A stretch of 64,000 nucleotides of DNA, from the NCBI GenBank assembly GCA_021613535.1, contig CP075496.1:12896001-12960000 (forward strand), written 5' to 3'. Every line of letters starts with the position of its first letter. The first letter of the stretch is position 1. The position numbers and the translations under genes were made by a program. The notes under the pieces were generated by a model. It was not told the DNA's origin, searched no databases, and saw only the letters and a list, made by a program, of their open reading frames with translations. Positions 24,519-37,522 of this stretch are shown in pieces. This DNA comes from Adineta vaga. Its lineage: Eukaryota > Rotifera.

Positions 24519-25245
24519 ATGGCTCTCTTCTTTGTCGGGTATTTGCTAGCAGTAACAAGTACCATTGCATTTATAGTTGCAATTTTAACACCAAAATGGA
24601 TTTATCCAAATAATCTACCTGTCGATGCAACAAATCCTGCGTCTCCGTCAGAATTGAACTATCGAGGAATTTTTTATGTTGATCAAGGTTTTGCGAATAG
24701 TACATGTCGTGATTGGATTCTTACTCCGAAAGATTCTGTAGAAAGTTGTCGTCCAAGTATGCATTTACTCAACTACTCAAAAGATCTTTCATCTTTCTTC
24801 TAAATTTTCTTTTTAGCATATGCTGTCGCATGTGCTTCATTGGCAATTGTTGCTTCTTCATTATCGATAATTCTACTTTGGCTTGCTGGTGCTTATCTTT
24901 ATATTCGTCGTCGACGTCTTGCTCCACATTTCGTTACATTTTTAGCTGCATTGACATTATTAATATGTAAGTCATCTTGATAATTAAAGTCAATCACATT
25001 TATTTATTTTATATAAAAAAAATTCTTTTCCAGTTTTTATCAGTGCAATCGTATGGGTTGTCATGATTACTATGAATCGTGATGCAAATCTACGAATACT
25101 TCGTCAAAGTATTGGCTTTTCAACTTGGATTGCTGTTGGTGCAAGTGGCGGTTATCTACTTACATTTATATTATTTGTTCTCTATCGTTTTGATCTTGGC
25201 CATCGAAGGTATCTCAAAGAAATGGACTATTCGCGTCGTTTTTAG
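24519..25245 (+). CDS. Claudin/PMP22-like four-TM protein 1
   Basis: 199 residues, three exons (24519-24756, 24817-24966, 25034-25245), both introns in phase 1. TM1 is FVGYLLAVTSTIAFIVAIL, followed by PKW and an extracellular loop with RGIFYV and two Cys (STCRDW, ESCRP), resembling the claudin W..GLW..C..C arrangement. TM2-TM4 follow (ACASLAIVASSLSIILLWL, LTLLIFFISAIVWVVM, WIAVGASGGYLLTFILFVLY). The tail is short and basic without a clear PDZ-binding end. Probably a septate/adherens-junction or epithelial membrane protein by family; specific role unknown. Exon plan matches claudin-like gene 3. Confidence 0.75.
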
Positions 25246-27382
25246 ATACATATTTCTATCCAAAATAGATATGTGCTGTACATACTCTCTTCCGTTGTCA
25301 CTTTCTTGCTCGAAAATATGTTTGCATGATCCCCTTTGTGCCTGTGTCTCTGTGTTTCTCTTCTCTTTATTCATCCAAGAACATAAAATTATCAACAAGT
25401 AGAAACTGAACATCTATCCATCTGTATGTATGCATGCATGAGAGACATCGAAATTTACAGTTCAAAAATAACATCGCTATTTTGAGACTGTATGATGTAA
25501 TGAAGAAAAACAAACATATGCTATGCTATATACTTATATTTAATACTATACTAACGAAAGAAAAGGCGGTACAGTAAAAAGATTAATTGTAAAATACAGA
25601 TCAAATTCATATATCCCCGTGAAAATAGAAACTTGTGATGTGTATGTATGTATGTATGTATTTGTTTGCATCCTTTCTATTTGCTTGCTTTCTCATCTAA
25701 CAGTTGACTGTGAAAAGTTTTATACGCATGTTATGATAATGTTGACTAGTAAAGGGAAGAAAAAAGACGAGAACAAATATTGATACTACTGAGCTCGTCT
25801 TTTTTCTTCTTTCAAGAACGAAAAAATTATACATTTTTTGCTTGATTAGAAATCTAGATAGATATAACTAACTAGACAAATTTTTTATTCGATTTTACTC
25901 TTTTCTGTATATTATCCTTTTTTTAGTTCATCTCACGATCTCTATTCAGCATAATTATTCTCATGCTTTTATAATTATATCTTGCTTATACAATTCAATC
26001 CAATTCTTATATTATTACTGCTAATTATTAACGCTTTGGTTTTCTCGTTGAAATCTTAACATTTAGAATCGATCAGCTATCTCACATTTGTCGTTGTTCT
26101 TCTTCTCTTTTTTTGTATAAGAAATTTTTTGTTGTGATCGATTTGTACTATGTACAATTGTGCATTGATTCTTTTTTGCTTCTGTCTTTTGAAAACACAA
26201 CGAATATGTAAATATATTTCGATATGATTAAGTTCGTTTTTCTTGGGAGAATATTGAAGAGGGTTAAAGTTTATTCTCGAAAATAATTCACATTCGTTTT
26301 GTAAAGAAATATAAGATTGCTTGAAGCAGTTTGGTTCTTTTGAAATAGTGTGAAAGAAAAGAAAATGATTTGTCTGATGTTATTTCGTACTCGAATCGAG
26401 ACGAATATGTATATGTCTGCTTTTCTTTCGTTTATAATGATGATCATAGGTGACAGAAGGAGAGAAACAAAGGATAATTCAAGGTTTTATGATATTGAAC
26501 GAAGAAATGGAATATTTACGTCAAGCTTCTTAGTTTAAGAGGACTGTTATGATATAAATTGTCTTGATTAGAATTATTAGATGAAGAAAAACGGTAACCT
26601 TATGAATAAATACTCTATATGTTATATAAAAACGTAATAAATGAGTAAACGATAATAAACATCTTATTCATCGACATTCGATTCAATAAAAAGAAAAAAG
26701 CAATATGAAAACTTCGATCAAATGAAATGAAGTAGAAACTACTTAAAATACATCATAAATGCAACTGATTCATTTATTATAATCGTCCTACCATCTGCAA
26801 ACTTGAAAATAGAGAATTAAAAAAAATGCTTTTTTTTTTAAATATTTCTTATGTTCTATTCTCTATTAGAAAAAAAATAAACATTTGAAATGCAATTATG
26901 AACATTGATAAATAAGATAGAAATATGCGTTTTACTCATTGAATTGACATGATAAATAAGAAAAACAAAACAAAAAAGAAAAATGAAAAAGTTAACTACT
27001 AATCATCTTAATTAATTATCCAATAAGAAATGACTAAGAGAAGAACGAAAACATGAAAAAGAAGAAAATACATATAAGTTAATATGCTGATAATAATACA
27101 CTCCTTTTTTTACAGGACACAAATAGTAAATCTAATAATGAAAATGAATTGAGAAGATTTTGTCCGTATGACAAAAACACACATATGTAGAAGAGAAAGA
27201 GAATTATACAGAAAAGCAAAACAACGGGATTCACACAAGATTTCATTGAATTTTAACTGAGAAAAATCTTTCTTTTCTTTTTCATTGATCAGTAATTGGG
27301 TTTATGAATGCATTTATATACATACTGATTCTTTGAGAAATATTTTCTATGAACAAAAATAAAAAAACAAAAGCAATCATGC
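25246..27382. other. Spacer between convergent claudin-like gene 1 and RRM gene
   Basis: About 2.1 kb containing the 3' UTRs of both convergent genes and a TGTA microsatellite (25641-25661). No coding-like frame; the 62-codon frame at 26350 has no family signature. Confidence 0.5.
25641..25661. repeat. (TGTA)n microsatellite
   Basis: About five tandem TGTA units. Confidence 0.85.
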
Positions 27383-28359
27383 TTATAGATATTCTTCAAG
27401 ATTAAATTGTGGAAGATAATCAAATGATTGAAATATATCATTATTATTATCATCAGTTGATTCGGAAGATAAAGGATCAGTTTGAATCGATGAAATTCTA
27501 CGAGCAAGATCAGCATACAATTGAAAATCCTTTTTTTTTCAAATAGAAAATTGAAAAGAAAAATGATATTATTAATCAATCTATTACCCATATGAACATT
27601 TCATCAGCAATTGTTGTATCAGACCATGGTGATGTTGATGATAATGGTGAATCGAATTCATCACTATATCCACTATCTAATTCACAATCATAATCACCGA
27701 TTTCAGCAATATGACTTGATGATGTTGCATAAGATGATGGGGGTGATGGATAAGATGTATGAGATTGTTGACGAGTTTCAGAAATGGTTCTTGATGATGA
27801 AATCATTTCTGAAGAAAATGAGATAGTTGATTGAATAATAAAAAGAAGAAAATAGATCATAGAGTATTACTTGATTTCGTTTGAGTTTTCTTTCGATGGC
27901 CGATAGGACCGATAGACGGCGGTGATTTCGACGAAGAAGTTGTATTAATCATTGCAGAATCATGTCCACGATGATTTGCTAAATCAACAGCTCGAATAGG
28001 TGGAATATTATACCGAGCTAAATGAAATATCAATAATTATAATAATGATTTCATTTGCAAAGAAAATCTAAAATATTACTTGATAAACGACATTCATTAC
28101 AATAAGAATTATTTGCTGATCTCCATGTCGTTGTTGTTGCTGCAAATTCAACTTTAATACATCGTCCCTTTAATGTTATACCATGTGTCGCATCTAATGC
28201 TCGTCGAGCATCTTCAGCATGCAAGAAACGAACAAAACCAAAAGATTCATGAAATTTTGCACATTCTTCTAAGGGTCCAAATTTTGAATACATCACCCAT
28301 AAATCATCTTGAGTAATACGACGTACAAGATTACCAATAAATAGTTTACGATCAGCCAT
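27383..28359 (-). CDS. Single-RRM RNA-binding protein
   Basis: 264 residues, four exons (28359-28080, 28017-27871, 27808-27588, 27529-27383). One N-terminal RRM, residues 4-75: RNP2 is LFIGNL and RNP1 is ESFGFVRF, with DARRALDATHGITLKGRCIKV at the domain end, closest in layout to RBM4/RBM14-type RRMs. The rest is low-complexity: Ser/Pro/Tyr-rich, then an acidic end (ELDSGYSDEFDSPL, YLPQFNLEEYL). No zinc knuckle. The start was chosen at MADRK because the upstream in-frame sequence is not RRM-like. Likely a nuclear RNA-processing factor; target unknown. The 5' flank has a CT run at 28492-28505. Confidence 0.85.
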
Positions 28360-29773
28360 CGATTTCAATGAATAATATGATAATAGTGTTTGAGAAAACT
28401 TTTCTATCGTGATCAATACCGCCGACAAAAGAAGGGAATGACTGATATAACTGATTTGAAATTTTCCGTCGACACGTTACGTCCACACCTCTCTCTCTCT
28501 CTCTTTCGTTCTTTTGATAATCCTGTCTATTCATTACATATGGTACGCGATCAGACGAAAACGAATAATGACTAGAAATTCCCTGAAAATAAGTGACGGA
28601 CATTTCGAAGTGATTGTTTTTAAACCGCCAAGAAGTGAACGAATGAGATTCTTTTTCTTTATTTATGTGAAAATTAATACACATTTAGTTATCATGACAA
28701 ATTGTATGTACAATCATTAAAAAACAACAGAAATCTAATTTCTAACGATTATATAACATACACATTTTCGAGTTAAATAGTTTCTATCACATAATATTAT
28801 CATCGATTGATGTAATTATAGTTCCGATGCTTTCTAAGTCATTTTTATAGTTCATATTAGAAGTAAATTTTAATAAAATACTCAAATAACAGACAATCCA
28901 TCAAATTTTTCTAAGTTTAACCTTTGACTTAAATAAAACATGTCTTTAAAGAGACGAGGAATATATAATTTATCACTTGAGATGACAATATGCTCATTTT
29001 CACTTCTATACACTTTCTTTTAGAATAGAATAAAGAAAAAAGAGCTATATTCATTGACCGTGTACTTTCCGGCGCACGTCGTTCTCCTAAAGGAAACCAA
29101 TTTATGAATTTTCATGGTCGATATATAATATATTATTTAAAATTGAACTTTTTCTCTTCTGTCATGAAATTCCTTCGAAGAAGAAATCCGCATGTTCGAA
29201 ATCATAGATAAATAACATCTTAATGGCAAACTGAAAATGGATCATTTATATTTTAACTTATTTGAAGAGAATATACAATATATGAGTTTTGTTAACGATT
29301 AGATTTCATTGAATCATCTCTCTTTTCATGTTAATGTCTTGTCGTTAGTCAATTAATTTCTAAATATCATATATCTGATCTTTAGAAAAACTACTGTCCG
29401 AAAAGACATACAATATTTTATGAACGAGGTATAAACTTTTCTTTATATTAATTCATATGAAGAAAATAGAAAGTAGGGGAATTTAGTTTTAACAGTTGAA
29501 TAAATGTTTTATATTTTATGATGAGAAAAGCTAGTCTTATTTTAATTTCATTTTGTCTCTTGGATTAGATTTCTTCTTTCTTCGTGTGACTTATAGAGTA
29601 GTATTAGTAATTCTCGTCGACAGAAAATGAGACGATGAGAAAATTACGTGATATGATTATAAAAAAGCATGAAGAAGCGAAGAGAAAAAGAGAGTGAATA
29701 AGAGAAAATGAGGGTTTGGGACATTGATGCCATGAAGAGGAAAAAAAGTGAGAAAAGAGAAAGAGAATATATG
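28360..29773. promoter_or_regulatory. Divergent intergenic region, RRM gene / claudin-like gene 2
   Basis: About 1.4 kb between divergent genes, AT-rich, without coding-like sequence; probably includes promoters for both. Confidence 0.4.
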
Positions 29774-29780
29774 TATATAA
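29774..29780 (+). promoter_or_regulatory. TATA box of claudin-like gene 2
   Basis: TATATAA 58 nt before the ATG; an initiator-like TCAGTTT lies about 28 nt downstream. Confidence 0.45.
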
Positions 29781-29831
29781 GAGAGAAATGACTTCATTTG
29801 CTCAGTTTAAGAAACAAGAAGTAGAAGCAAT

Positions 29832-30495
29832 ATGTCGCTGGCTTTACATGGACATCATGTATTATTAATTGCAACTTTAGCATTTATTACAGCTGTGCTG
29901 ACACCAAATTGGTACACTAGTTCAAATCAACCCACATTAGTCATCAACATTTTTCAGATATGTAACAATTCATTAATACCTAATCCATGTTCATGGACTT
30001 ATAAATTTCTTTCCGAAAATTCATCTTTCGTATCAAGTAAATCCAAGGAAAATTTTTCTCATTCGTAAAACTCATTTTTCTTTATTTTAGTCAATCTAAT
30101 CTATCCAATCTTGCTTTCGTCACTTGCAATTGGCTGTGTTTTGATTAGTCTAATCAGTCTTTTCCTTAGTTCATGGTATTTACATCGACATACACCTGAA
30201 CGTGAAATCTATCTGGTTACTCATATTAACAATATTAACGACTCTTACAAGCTGTATGTTGAAATGAATTTCTTTTTACATTCGATAACGATCCATTTTT
30301 TTTCTTTTCTTGTTAGTTTTACTTTCTTGTGCTGTTTGGACAATAATGTTAACAACAAATTTACAACAAGATACTTTCGGAACACACGATATTCGTCTAA
30401 AAGAATTTGGCTTTTCATTTTGGATCAACATTGGATCATCTGCTGTGTATTTATATACACTTATCATCTACTTGATTGCTGTTTGCAAAGGCTGA
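29832..30495 (+). CDS. Claudin-like four-TM protein 2 (divergent, one uncertain splice)
   Basis: Shares with its neighbours TM1 HVLLIATLAFITAVLTPNW, a Cys pair in the first loop (QICNN, NPCSW), a TM2 of the same type (LLSSLAIGCVLISLISLFLS), LSCAVWTIML in TM3 and WINIGSSAVYLYTLIIYLI in TM4. Exons 29832-30036, 30091-30201 (?), 30317-30495 give 164 residues. The consensus donor GTATGT at 30254 would put exon 3 out of frame; only a weaker donor, GTGAAA at 30202, keeps TM3 and TM4. The first half of TM3 is then missing relative to the paralogues, so the gene may be degenerating or the model wrong. Confidence 0.6.
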
Positions 30496-30666
30496 TGTAT
30501 GATCTAACATTCATCTACAATACAAATATCCGTCCGATGACAAAACTACAAAGAGAAATAAGTTCAATTTTCGAGAATTTTAATGAGAAAGAAAAAAAGG
30601 ATGAATGTTGTGAAATAATCTAATCATATAGAAATAAAAAGCAGAATAAAACCAAAAAGAGAGATT

Positions 30667-31480
30667 TTAAAATCGATTTCGCAGACGATCAAGACGCGTT
30701 TGCATTGTCTTATCACGTCGACATAATACACAAAATGATCCAAACATCGTTGTAAATGAAAATAAATAACCCATAGTTGAAAGAATTGCTATCCACATTG
30801 GCCATTTATATTCACGATTATCAATAACAGTACCAAGACCAAGCGTTTCGGATAGAAGTAAAATCCAGACAGAAAGTGAACATCCAACTATTGAAATAGA
30901 AAATCATATTTGAAGACAAAAGATCAATGAAATTTTGTTTTTCTTACGAATGACGAAAAGTAAAAGACACATAGAAAGTAAATACCATAAATGTTGATCA
31001 CTACGTCGACGATATTGAAGATAAATACCTGATAAAGTTAAAATAATAAGACTTAATATGATGCATATCATTGCCATTGATGCAGCGCCTAGAGCAAACC
31101 CTATTTGAATAAGAAGAAAAAAGACAACAATCATTTATCTTTATCAATCAATAAGTTGTCAACGATTTAATTTAAACATATTTATCTTTATATTGAATAT
31201 TTGACAGATATATTAAAAGAAAGAAAAAAAAACAAAACTTACCATGTATCCATCTGTCTGGTTCCGTGGATGCACTCTGATGAATCATCGATACACATCG
31301 TGATGTTTCGTGTGTTTCATTACTTGAAATGACATAACAGATGAAGAATAGTCCTCGTTGAACGATTATATTCCCACCGGATTCTAATTTTGTAAAAGTT
31401 AACCAATTGGGAGATAATGCCGCGAGAAAAAAAAGAAAACTAGATGGCAAAAGTGATAAAAAACTGACCAGAAAGAACAT
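30667..31480 (-). CDS. Claudin-like four-TM protein 3
   Basis: 203 residues, three exons (31480-31243, 31100-30948, 30887-30667). The first exon is exactly 238 nt, as in claudin-like gene 1, and both introns are again phase 1. TM1 LVSFLSLLPSSFLFFLAAL is followed by PNW, RGLFFICYV (GLW-like) and a loop Cys (SRCVS). TM2 is ASMAMICIILSLIILTLSGI, TM3 WYLLSMCLLLFVI plus LGCSLSVWILLL, TM4 MWIAILSTMGYLFSFTTMF. The C-tail is basic. Convergent with claudin-like gene 2, only about 170 bp apart. Confidence 0.75.
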
Positions 31481-32510
31481 AATAGTTATTCCCTTAGAAT
31501 TACAAACTTTAATTGTTAATGATAATACGTATCTATGTATTCAATATTTTAAAGAATAGGAAAAAATTTCTATTGAATGTAAGATGTTTCTTCAAATAGA
31601 GTAGACATGAAATGAACCCATCAATTTTATTCTATTTTCCTCTTTCGTTGTCTCTCTAACATATTCGACATTATTTTTTTCTTCTTCTATGAAGGGCAGT
31701 TTAGCAAATTAGAAACAATCAATTATTAGATGAATCAAAGGAAAAGAAACCTTTGCTTGTCTATTCGAATGTATTGTTGATCAACCTTCAAATATGTTCA
31801 TGAAATTGAATAAGTATATTTGCACTCAATACATCGATTTTAAGGACATAGTTAGATACTATTCTCAAAAACAATTATCATTGGAGAATTCAGACACATT
31901 GTTAAGAACATATTTTCAATGGAATTCAAATGTAAATCATTAAATAATTCTCATTATTAATAGAGAAATCTCTGGAATGTATCGATATAAAGAATGGGAT
32001 TATCGCACAAAAACAAAAGATATTATGATTTCGAATTCTGTTGAAAAGCAAAGGACTGAAATCTTACGGATGAAAAAGACAAGGTTATTTCTTTCATTTT
32101 GCTTTCTCACGTTTAAACGTAGACAATACATATGACCTTTGAAATTCTTCTCTTTTTTTTGTCACAGTCTGCGTTGAAGTCTCATCCACAACTTCGTCAC
32201 GGTCAGCTATGATCAAGACGAAGGTACATTTTATGGTCGATGCTGATATATTGTCAAAGGTTAATGGTCTACAACAATCGTAAGATGTTGAAAAATCGAA
32301 TTCGAATAAAAAAACAATGAATTAGATAGGAACTGTCATAAATTCTTTGATTGAAATCTTTTGAAAGAACTTGTTAAAAAGTAGAATCGATTATGTTCGC
32401 TGAACAGAAATATTTGACTAATCCCTCGATAGAATACTACTATACGATCGATCGACGAAAATAATCATCGAACTATGTATAATATATGTACTTATTCTCT
32501 TTTAAATTTC
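31481..32510. promoter_or_regulatory. Divergent spacer, claudin-like gene 3 / Ig gene
   Basis: 1 kb without coding-like frames between two divergent genes; the Ig gene TATA box lies at its right end. Confidence 0.4.
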
Positions 32511-32520
32511 TATATAAATA
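32511..32520 (+). promoter_or_regulatory. TATA box of the Ig-domain gene
   Basis: TATATAAATA 71 nt before the ATG. Confidence 0.5.
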
Positions 32521-32590
32521 CCCTGGTTATCGACATTAGCTTTTCTTTTGGTTAGTTCGTGTTCGTTAAACATAGTCGACAGATTTCAAA

Positions 32591-34139
32591 ATGTTTTTTA
32601 ATCATCGATATTTAAACTTTTGTTCATTTCTTCTAATCACAATTGTAAGTTTACTATTTTCAATAATAATAATAATAATAATAATAAATCATTGTTCTAC
32701 TTAGTATTTATCATCATCGACAGCTACATTCTGTAGTAATTTAACATCAATTAATGATAAAGATACACCTTGTTTTCTTGAAACATCAACACCTCATCCA
32801 GCTCGTTTACGTTCATCAAGTAGTAATTTAATTTTACCTTGTCATGTTGCTCGTTCAAAACGTAAGATAAACAAAATTCAATGTATACATATTGAAATCT
32901 TATCTTTATATTCCTATTCGAATTAGGTTCAACTGTTGAATGGTGGTATCAAGATTTTCAAAAGAAAATTAATATTAAAATCTATCCTGTTTATCCTGCT
33001 GTTCGTCCAACAGTCGTTCGTTTCTTAACAACCGATCCATTATCACTCAATGTTAATGAAACCGATATAATTGATGTTTCAATTCTTTTACGAAATGTTG
33101 ATATTGATGATAGTGGAATCTATCGATGTGTTGTTCGTCCATGGACAGATGATTCTGTTACAAGTATTGATGATATTCTTTCAGAAAACGATGAATTATT
33201 ACCAAAACTTACCTATCATGTTGAATTATCAAGTTTGTGGAAAAATGTTCGAAAGAAGAATCGTATATCTATTGTCTTCTTGAATAGGTCCTCGTCTTTG
33301 TCAAACAAATCTCGAACGTTTTCCATGTTTTCAAGATACACGCACAAGTTCACCAACAATTGTCAATGCTTATCATTCCGCATTTCTTCAATGTATTGTT
33401 CCATATGAAAATTGTAATGTTATTTTTACTTCAATTTGAAATATCGAATTTGATTTTATATTTTTAGTAAATGCCTTTTGGGTTGTTGGTAATGAAACAG
33501 GAAATCATGCAGTTATTATTGATTATCTTACAAAAAATCAATACAATGGTGACCAATTACGTCGTGTTTTTCCTCTTTCACTTTATGATTATTCAATTGA
33601 ATTAAATATTGATCAAGATACATATGAACGAACATATTCGTGTGTTATTGATAAATATGGAGAATATGAAGCGACACTTTTTACTTATATCGTTCGTTCA
33701 ATCAGTAAGTTTAATGAATTGATTTGATTTGTTGTTTTTATCTCGACATTTCATATAGATCCTGAAGGCATTTCTGACAAGACAATCAAAATTACAAACA
33801 ATGAAACGACAACCAGTACATCGAAAACAGAAAAATCTTCAATCAATCTCCAAGAAATTCTTTCACATGATCTTTTAACTCGTGAACAAATTGAAAACTT
33901 ACGTACAAAAAGTTCACATGCCCATGGTAAAGCAAAGAATATCCGTCTATGATTTGTAAAGTTTCATTTGGAATTTCTTAGATAAACTCAAAACTGAAAA
34001 ATCAGATCTCGAAAATTTCAAAACCATCGAAACTCGCGCCGAAGATAATGAAACTGAGGATTCAGTAAGAATTTATTCTATAGTTATTCTCTAATAATTC
34101 ATTTCTTTTCCTTTTTAGGAACAAGACGAATCAGAATAA
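32591..34139 (+). CDS. Secreted protein with two Ig-like domains
   Basis: 383 residues in eight exons (32591-32644, 32705-32861, 32927-33232, 33288-33413, 33468-33704, 33759-33926, 33982-34064, 34119-34139), most introns phase 1 as usual for Ig modules. A hydrophobic signal peptide ends near STATFC. Ig domain 1: Cys in LILPCHV, WWY core Trp, DDSGIYRCVV closing motif. Ig domain 2: AFLQCIV, NAFWVV, TYERTYSCVI. The C-terminal 100 residues are polar and acidic, with EDNETEDS..EQDESE at the end, and have no TM segment, so it is probably secreted. An adhesion or recognition role is only inferred. No orthologue recognised. Confidence 0.75.
32662..32687 (+). repeat. (AAT)n repeat in first intron of the Ig gene
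   Basis: About eight AAT units inside intron 1. Confidence 0.85.
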
Positions 34140-34215
34140 GAATTGAGAAAAATCAACTGTTTTCATTTTATTTAGATACTTTTTCATTTTATATAAACGT
34201 GTATAACTTCAGATC

Positions 34216-34221
34216 AATAAA
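34216..34221 (+). terminator. Poly(A) signal of the Ig gene
   Basis: AATAAA 77 nt after the stop codon. Confidence 0.55.
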
Positions 34222-34915
34222 CTACGCCGGCGTTTTTTCTTATTCTCGATATTGATCAATAGAATTTCATCAGACATGATTATGAAATCGAACGATCATT
34301 CATTTCATCTGTCATTTTTCTTAAGGTTAAGAATTTGAATAAGAATGCATCAATTCCTAGATCTTTCGAAGCACATCGATTTCCTCTCGTAGATGAGTAC
34401 TTTTCTAAGTCGTTGAGAAATCTCATTTGCATCTTGCTCGTTCACATACAAACAAATACAAGAAAACATCAAGATAGCCTTTTTCATCAATCTCACTTAA
34501 GTATTTTTTTATGTTTCTTTTTTTGTTGTCATTTGTTCAATTCCCTAAATATAACAAAGATCAGTCATTGTTGGAGATGATTAGCATTCATAGAACGCCC
34601 ATATACCTTTCCTTATTATCCATGAAGAAGAAATCTGTGCTTTTCATTGTATTCATTAAAGTACTTTGATCACGTTTTTCTCTTTTGCTTTCGTGCCTAG
34701 GTGATCGTGTGTAAGTATGCAGGAATTAATCTCAAAGGAGTTTTCTCTCTCTCTATCTATCTTTCTTTGACTTTTTGTTATATTCTATTAGCCTTTCTAT
34801 TTCTAGTTCACATACTTTGCTTTGTGAAGCAAAAAGTAAAGTAAATCTTTTGTTAGGAATACTTCTTTATGATTGGAAAACGATTGATTCATGTAAGTCA
34901 GACGGTTATATACGT

Positions 34916-34939
34916 CTGTGTGTATGTGTGTGTGTGTGT
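34916..34939. repeat. (TG)n microsatellite
   Basis: TG dinucleotides with one TA interruption. Confidence 0.85.
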
Positions 34940-36114
34940 TTTTCTCTATTTGTTTAAAATAGAGAAACAGAAGGAAAGACGCAAGATTAATGAAGTATTG
35001 AATAGGAAATGAAAGTTAAATTTTATAAGAAAATTCTTAATGTTATATCAATAAGTTAATGTTTGACAACAGAGTAGACTTTCATTTTCTTTATGAAAAA
35101 AAAGCAGAAATGAATCAGCAATCATTGATTGAGTAGCGTTTTCTGATGTGTAATGTGGATAGATCTAATTGCATTTTCATCTTCTCATTGTTCATTTCCT
35201 TCGTTTTTATTATTTAACGTCAAAAGATTATCGACTCAGAATCAACGTTTTCTTAGCCTTAATTTTATTGACATGACATTTGATCAACAAGTTCTGATTG
35301 CGAAAAGGAAGAAAAAATAAAGTCGATAGTAATCAAAGAAAGAAAGTGACGAACTAGTTATGACATTAAAAAAAACAACCATATTGATTGATAATTACTC
35401 TTCTAACTGATGCTTTTCAATCGAAGAAAACGTAGAAAATTTGTTCATGTAGAAAAATTCTCTTAAGAACACAAGTTAATTTATTTTATGCATCAGTACA
35501 AATACATCAATATTCACGAACTAATGTCACTAGAAAAGCATTTAGACCTTGATATGTTGATTATTTTTTTCAAGATTACATCGTTTGCTCTTTACTTTTG
35601 TTTGAAGAGAAGAAGACAACATCAAGATACTAGATGTGACTTACAGTCAATAGCATCAAGCAAGAAATATATATATATATACGTAGACAGAGAATAAAAG
35701 AGAGAAAAACGACTTCCGTTTTATGTTCTGTCTTCGACGTGTGTTTATATCTATTAGTTAGTCGTCTTTTTCTTCTGTCCCAGTTTTTCTAATAGTCTGT
35801 TATTGTGTGCGTGTATGTGTGTTCATGACAGTTGTTCATGAACGTGTGCATTGATGAATGGCTATCAGCGAACATACAAACTTGATTCTGTCATGCATAG
35901 TTCCGAAATTGATACTGACGAGCAAATAACTACTTACAATTGCATGTGCAATAACTTCTTCTTATTTTTTTACGCATTGAAAGATTTACATAATACGAAG
36001 TTTATGATAATTTCAGCAAAAAAATGTAATTGATCATTTCTTTTATTTCTAATGTTATCTTATTGTTCACCAAAATCGTGTGAATATTTCATAATCGAAC
36101 AGTTGTCTACTATT

Positions 36115-36134
36115 TTATATATATATATATATAT
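36115..36134. repeat. (TA)n microsatellite
   Basis: Ten TA units. Confidence 0.85.
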
Positions 36135-36973
36135 TCTTTTTTGTTGAGTATATGAGAGTACGAATAGCAAAATAGAAAGAGAATTGTCAATAGAAAATTA
36201 AGTATGTTTCAAAAAGTAATTGTTTCCTCTGTTTTTTATTTTCTTTTCTCTTTCATCATTATTTGCTGATACAAACCTTCTTCTTATTTTTAATCCTCAA
36301 AGATAAAGTAAAACAAACTCATAACAACTGATATTAATTTCAATTCAAATATACTCATTTTTTAATGAGAGTTTTCTGATGAATATTTACTAATTAAATT
36401 GAATTATTGGCTCTTTCGGTGTTGTTTTTTGCACTATTTATCAGATTGATTCTCAATATGTAACATAATAAAAGAACTTAATCCAATCTAAGAAAAACAT
36501 TCATAGATTAGAAGATCTTCTGCTCTTATTCGAACAAGTCTCTTCAATGAACAACTACTTTGATGTCGAAAGGTCTCTCATTTCTTTCCAATGACGATTA
36601 CTTTAATTGACTCTGTCTTTTTTCTCTGTTCTTTTCTATTCTTATTTTCCTTTAAAAAAATTCCACGTCACGAACATTCTCTTTTCTTTTTGCTATTCTG
36701 CTAGTATTCTTTGAAAGCTGTCTTATTATTTGCATTGCTTCATTATCCATCTCTTTCGCTCTCTATCGATCTCATTGTTCTTCACAATATAACGGTTTCC
36801 AAGTTCGGAACCATACTATTATTCTCGCCATTATGGTTAGTCAACGACGAGACACTATCGATAAGAATACTGTCAAGTTGCATGTGTATATATAAATATG
36901 TGCGTGCTTGAAAAATGCTAACTTGCACTCTGCCTATCAACTGTAGGGAAGTGCATTGAGATATAGACATGAA

Positions 36974-37000
36974 GAGAAAGAGAGAGAGAGAGAGAGAGGG
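36974..37000. repeat. (GA)n microsatellite
   Basis: About a dozen GA units ending in GGGG. Confidence 0.85.
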
Positions 37001-37315
37001 GAGAAGAAAGAATGCCTATAGTCAATATAATTAAAACGAAATGAGTGAAAATACTGAGCATAAGAAAAAGCCGAGGGAAAGACAACGAGCAGAAACACAA
37101 CATAAGTTCTTAGAAGACATACTTAATATGTCGAAGCATGAAGTTCTTGATCATATAGAAAGAAAATGACAGATCATTTTCTTGCTTATTTATTATTGAT
37201 AATCACATAGTTCCAAACTTGAACTATTCCGATGCACGTACCAGAATAGTTATATTATATTACTAGTCATAATTCTACGATAGAAATCAAGGAGAAAAAA
37301 CATAACTCTGACAAA

Positions 37316-37338
37316 TCGTCGTCGTCGTCGTCGTCGTT
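37316..37338. repeat. (TCG)n triplet repeat
   Basis: Seven to eight TCG units, the only CpG-rich triplet run in the noncoding DNA of this window. Confidence 0.85.
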
Positions 37339-37522
37339 TTTTCTCTCTATCAACAGTTCATTCTCATTGTGTTTATTAGAACTATCAAACCGGTAGTTCA
37401 TAGATGTTGTTACTGCATGTTAATAATCTCGTTTCTATTTGTGTATAAGAACAAGAGAGAGAGACTTTTCTTATTCTTTTATGTGTACGTTTGTTTTTTA
37501 GTATTAAAATTTCAAATTCTCA

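Larger units (their letters stand above)
34222..37522. other. 3.3-kb gene-free stretch before the GPCR
   Basis: Simple-sequence rich: TG run 34916-34939, TA run 36115-36134, GA run 36974-37000 and a CG-containing TCG triplet run 37316-37338 about 190 bp before the GPCR start. Short frames on both strands carry no family signature. TTTTTTAG ends at 37501, 21 nt before the GPCR ATG, so a 5'-UTR intron or leader splice is likely. Confidence 0.5.

Noticed and set aside
28352-28684. 110-codon minus-strand ORF upstream of the RRM gene
   Set aside because: In a different frame from the RRM start and partly made of GA-repeat sequence; likely a chance frame in the promoter/5' UTR.
30111-30623. 170-codon ORF spanning claudin-like gene 2 exon 2 and beyond as a single exon
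   Set aside because: It loses TM3/TM4, which are encoded in another frame and match the paralogues.
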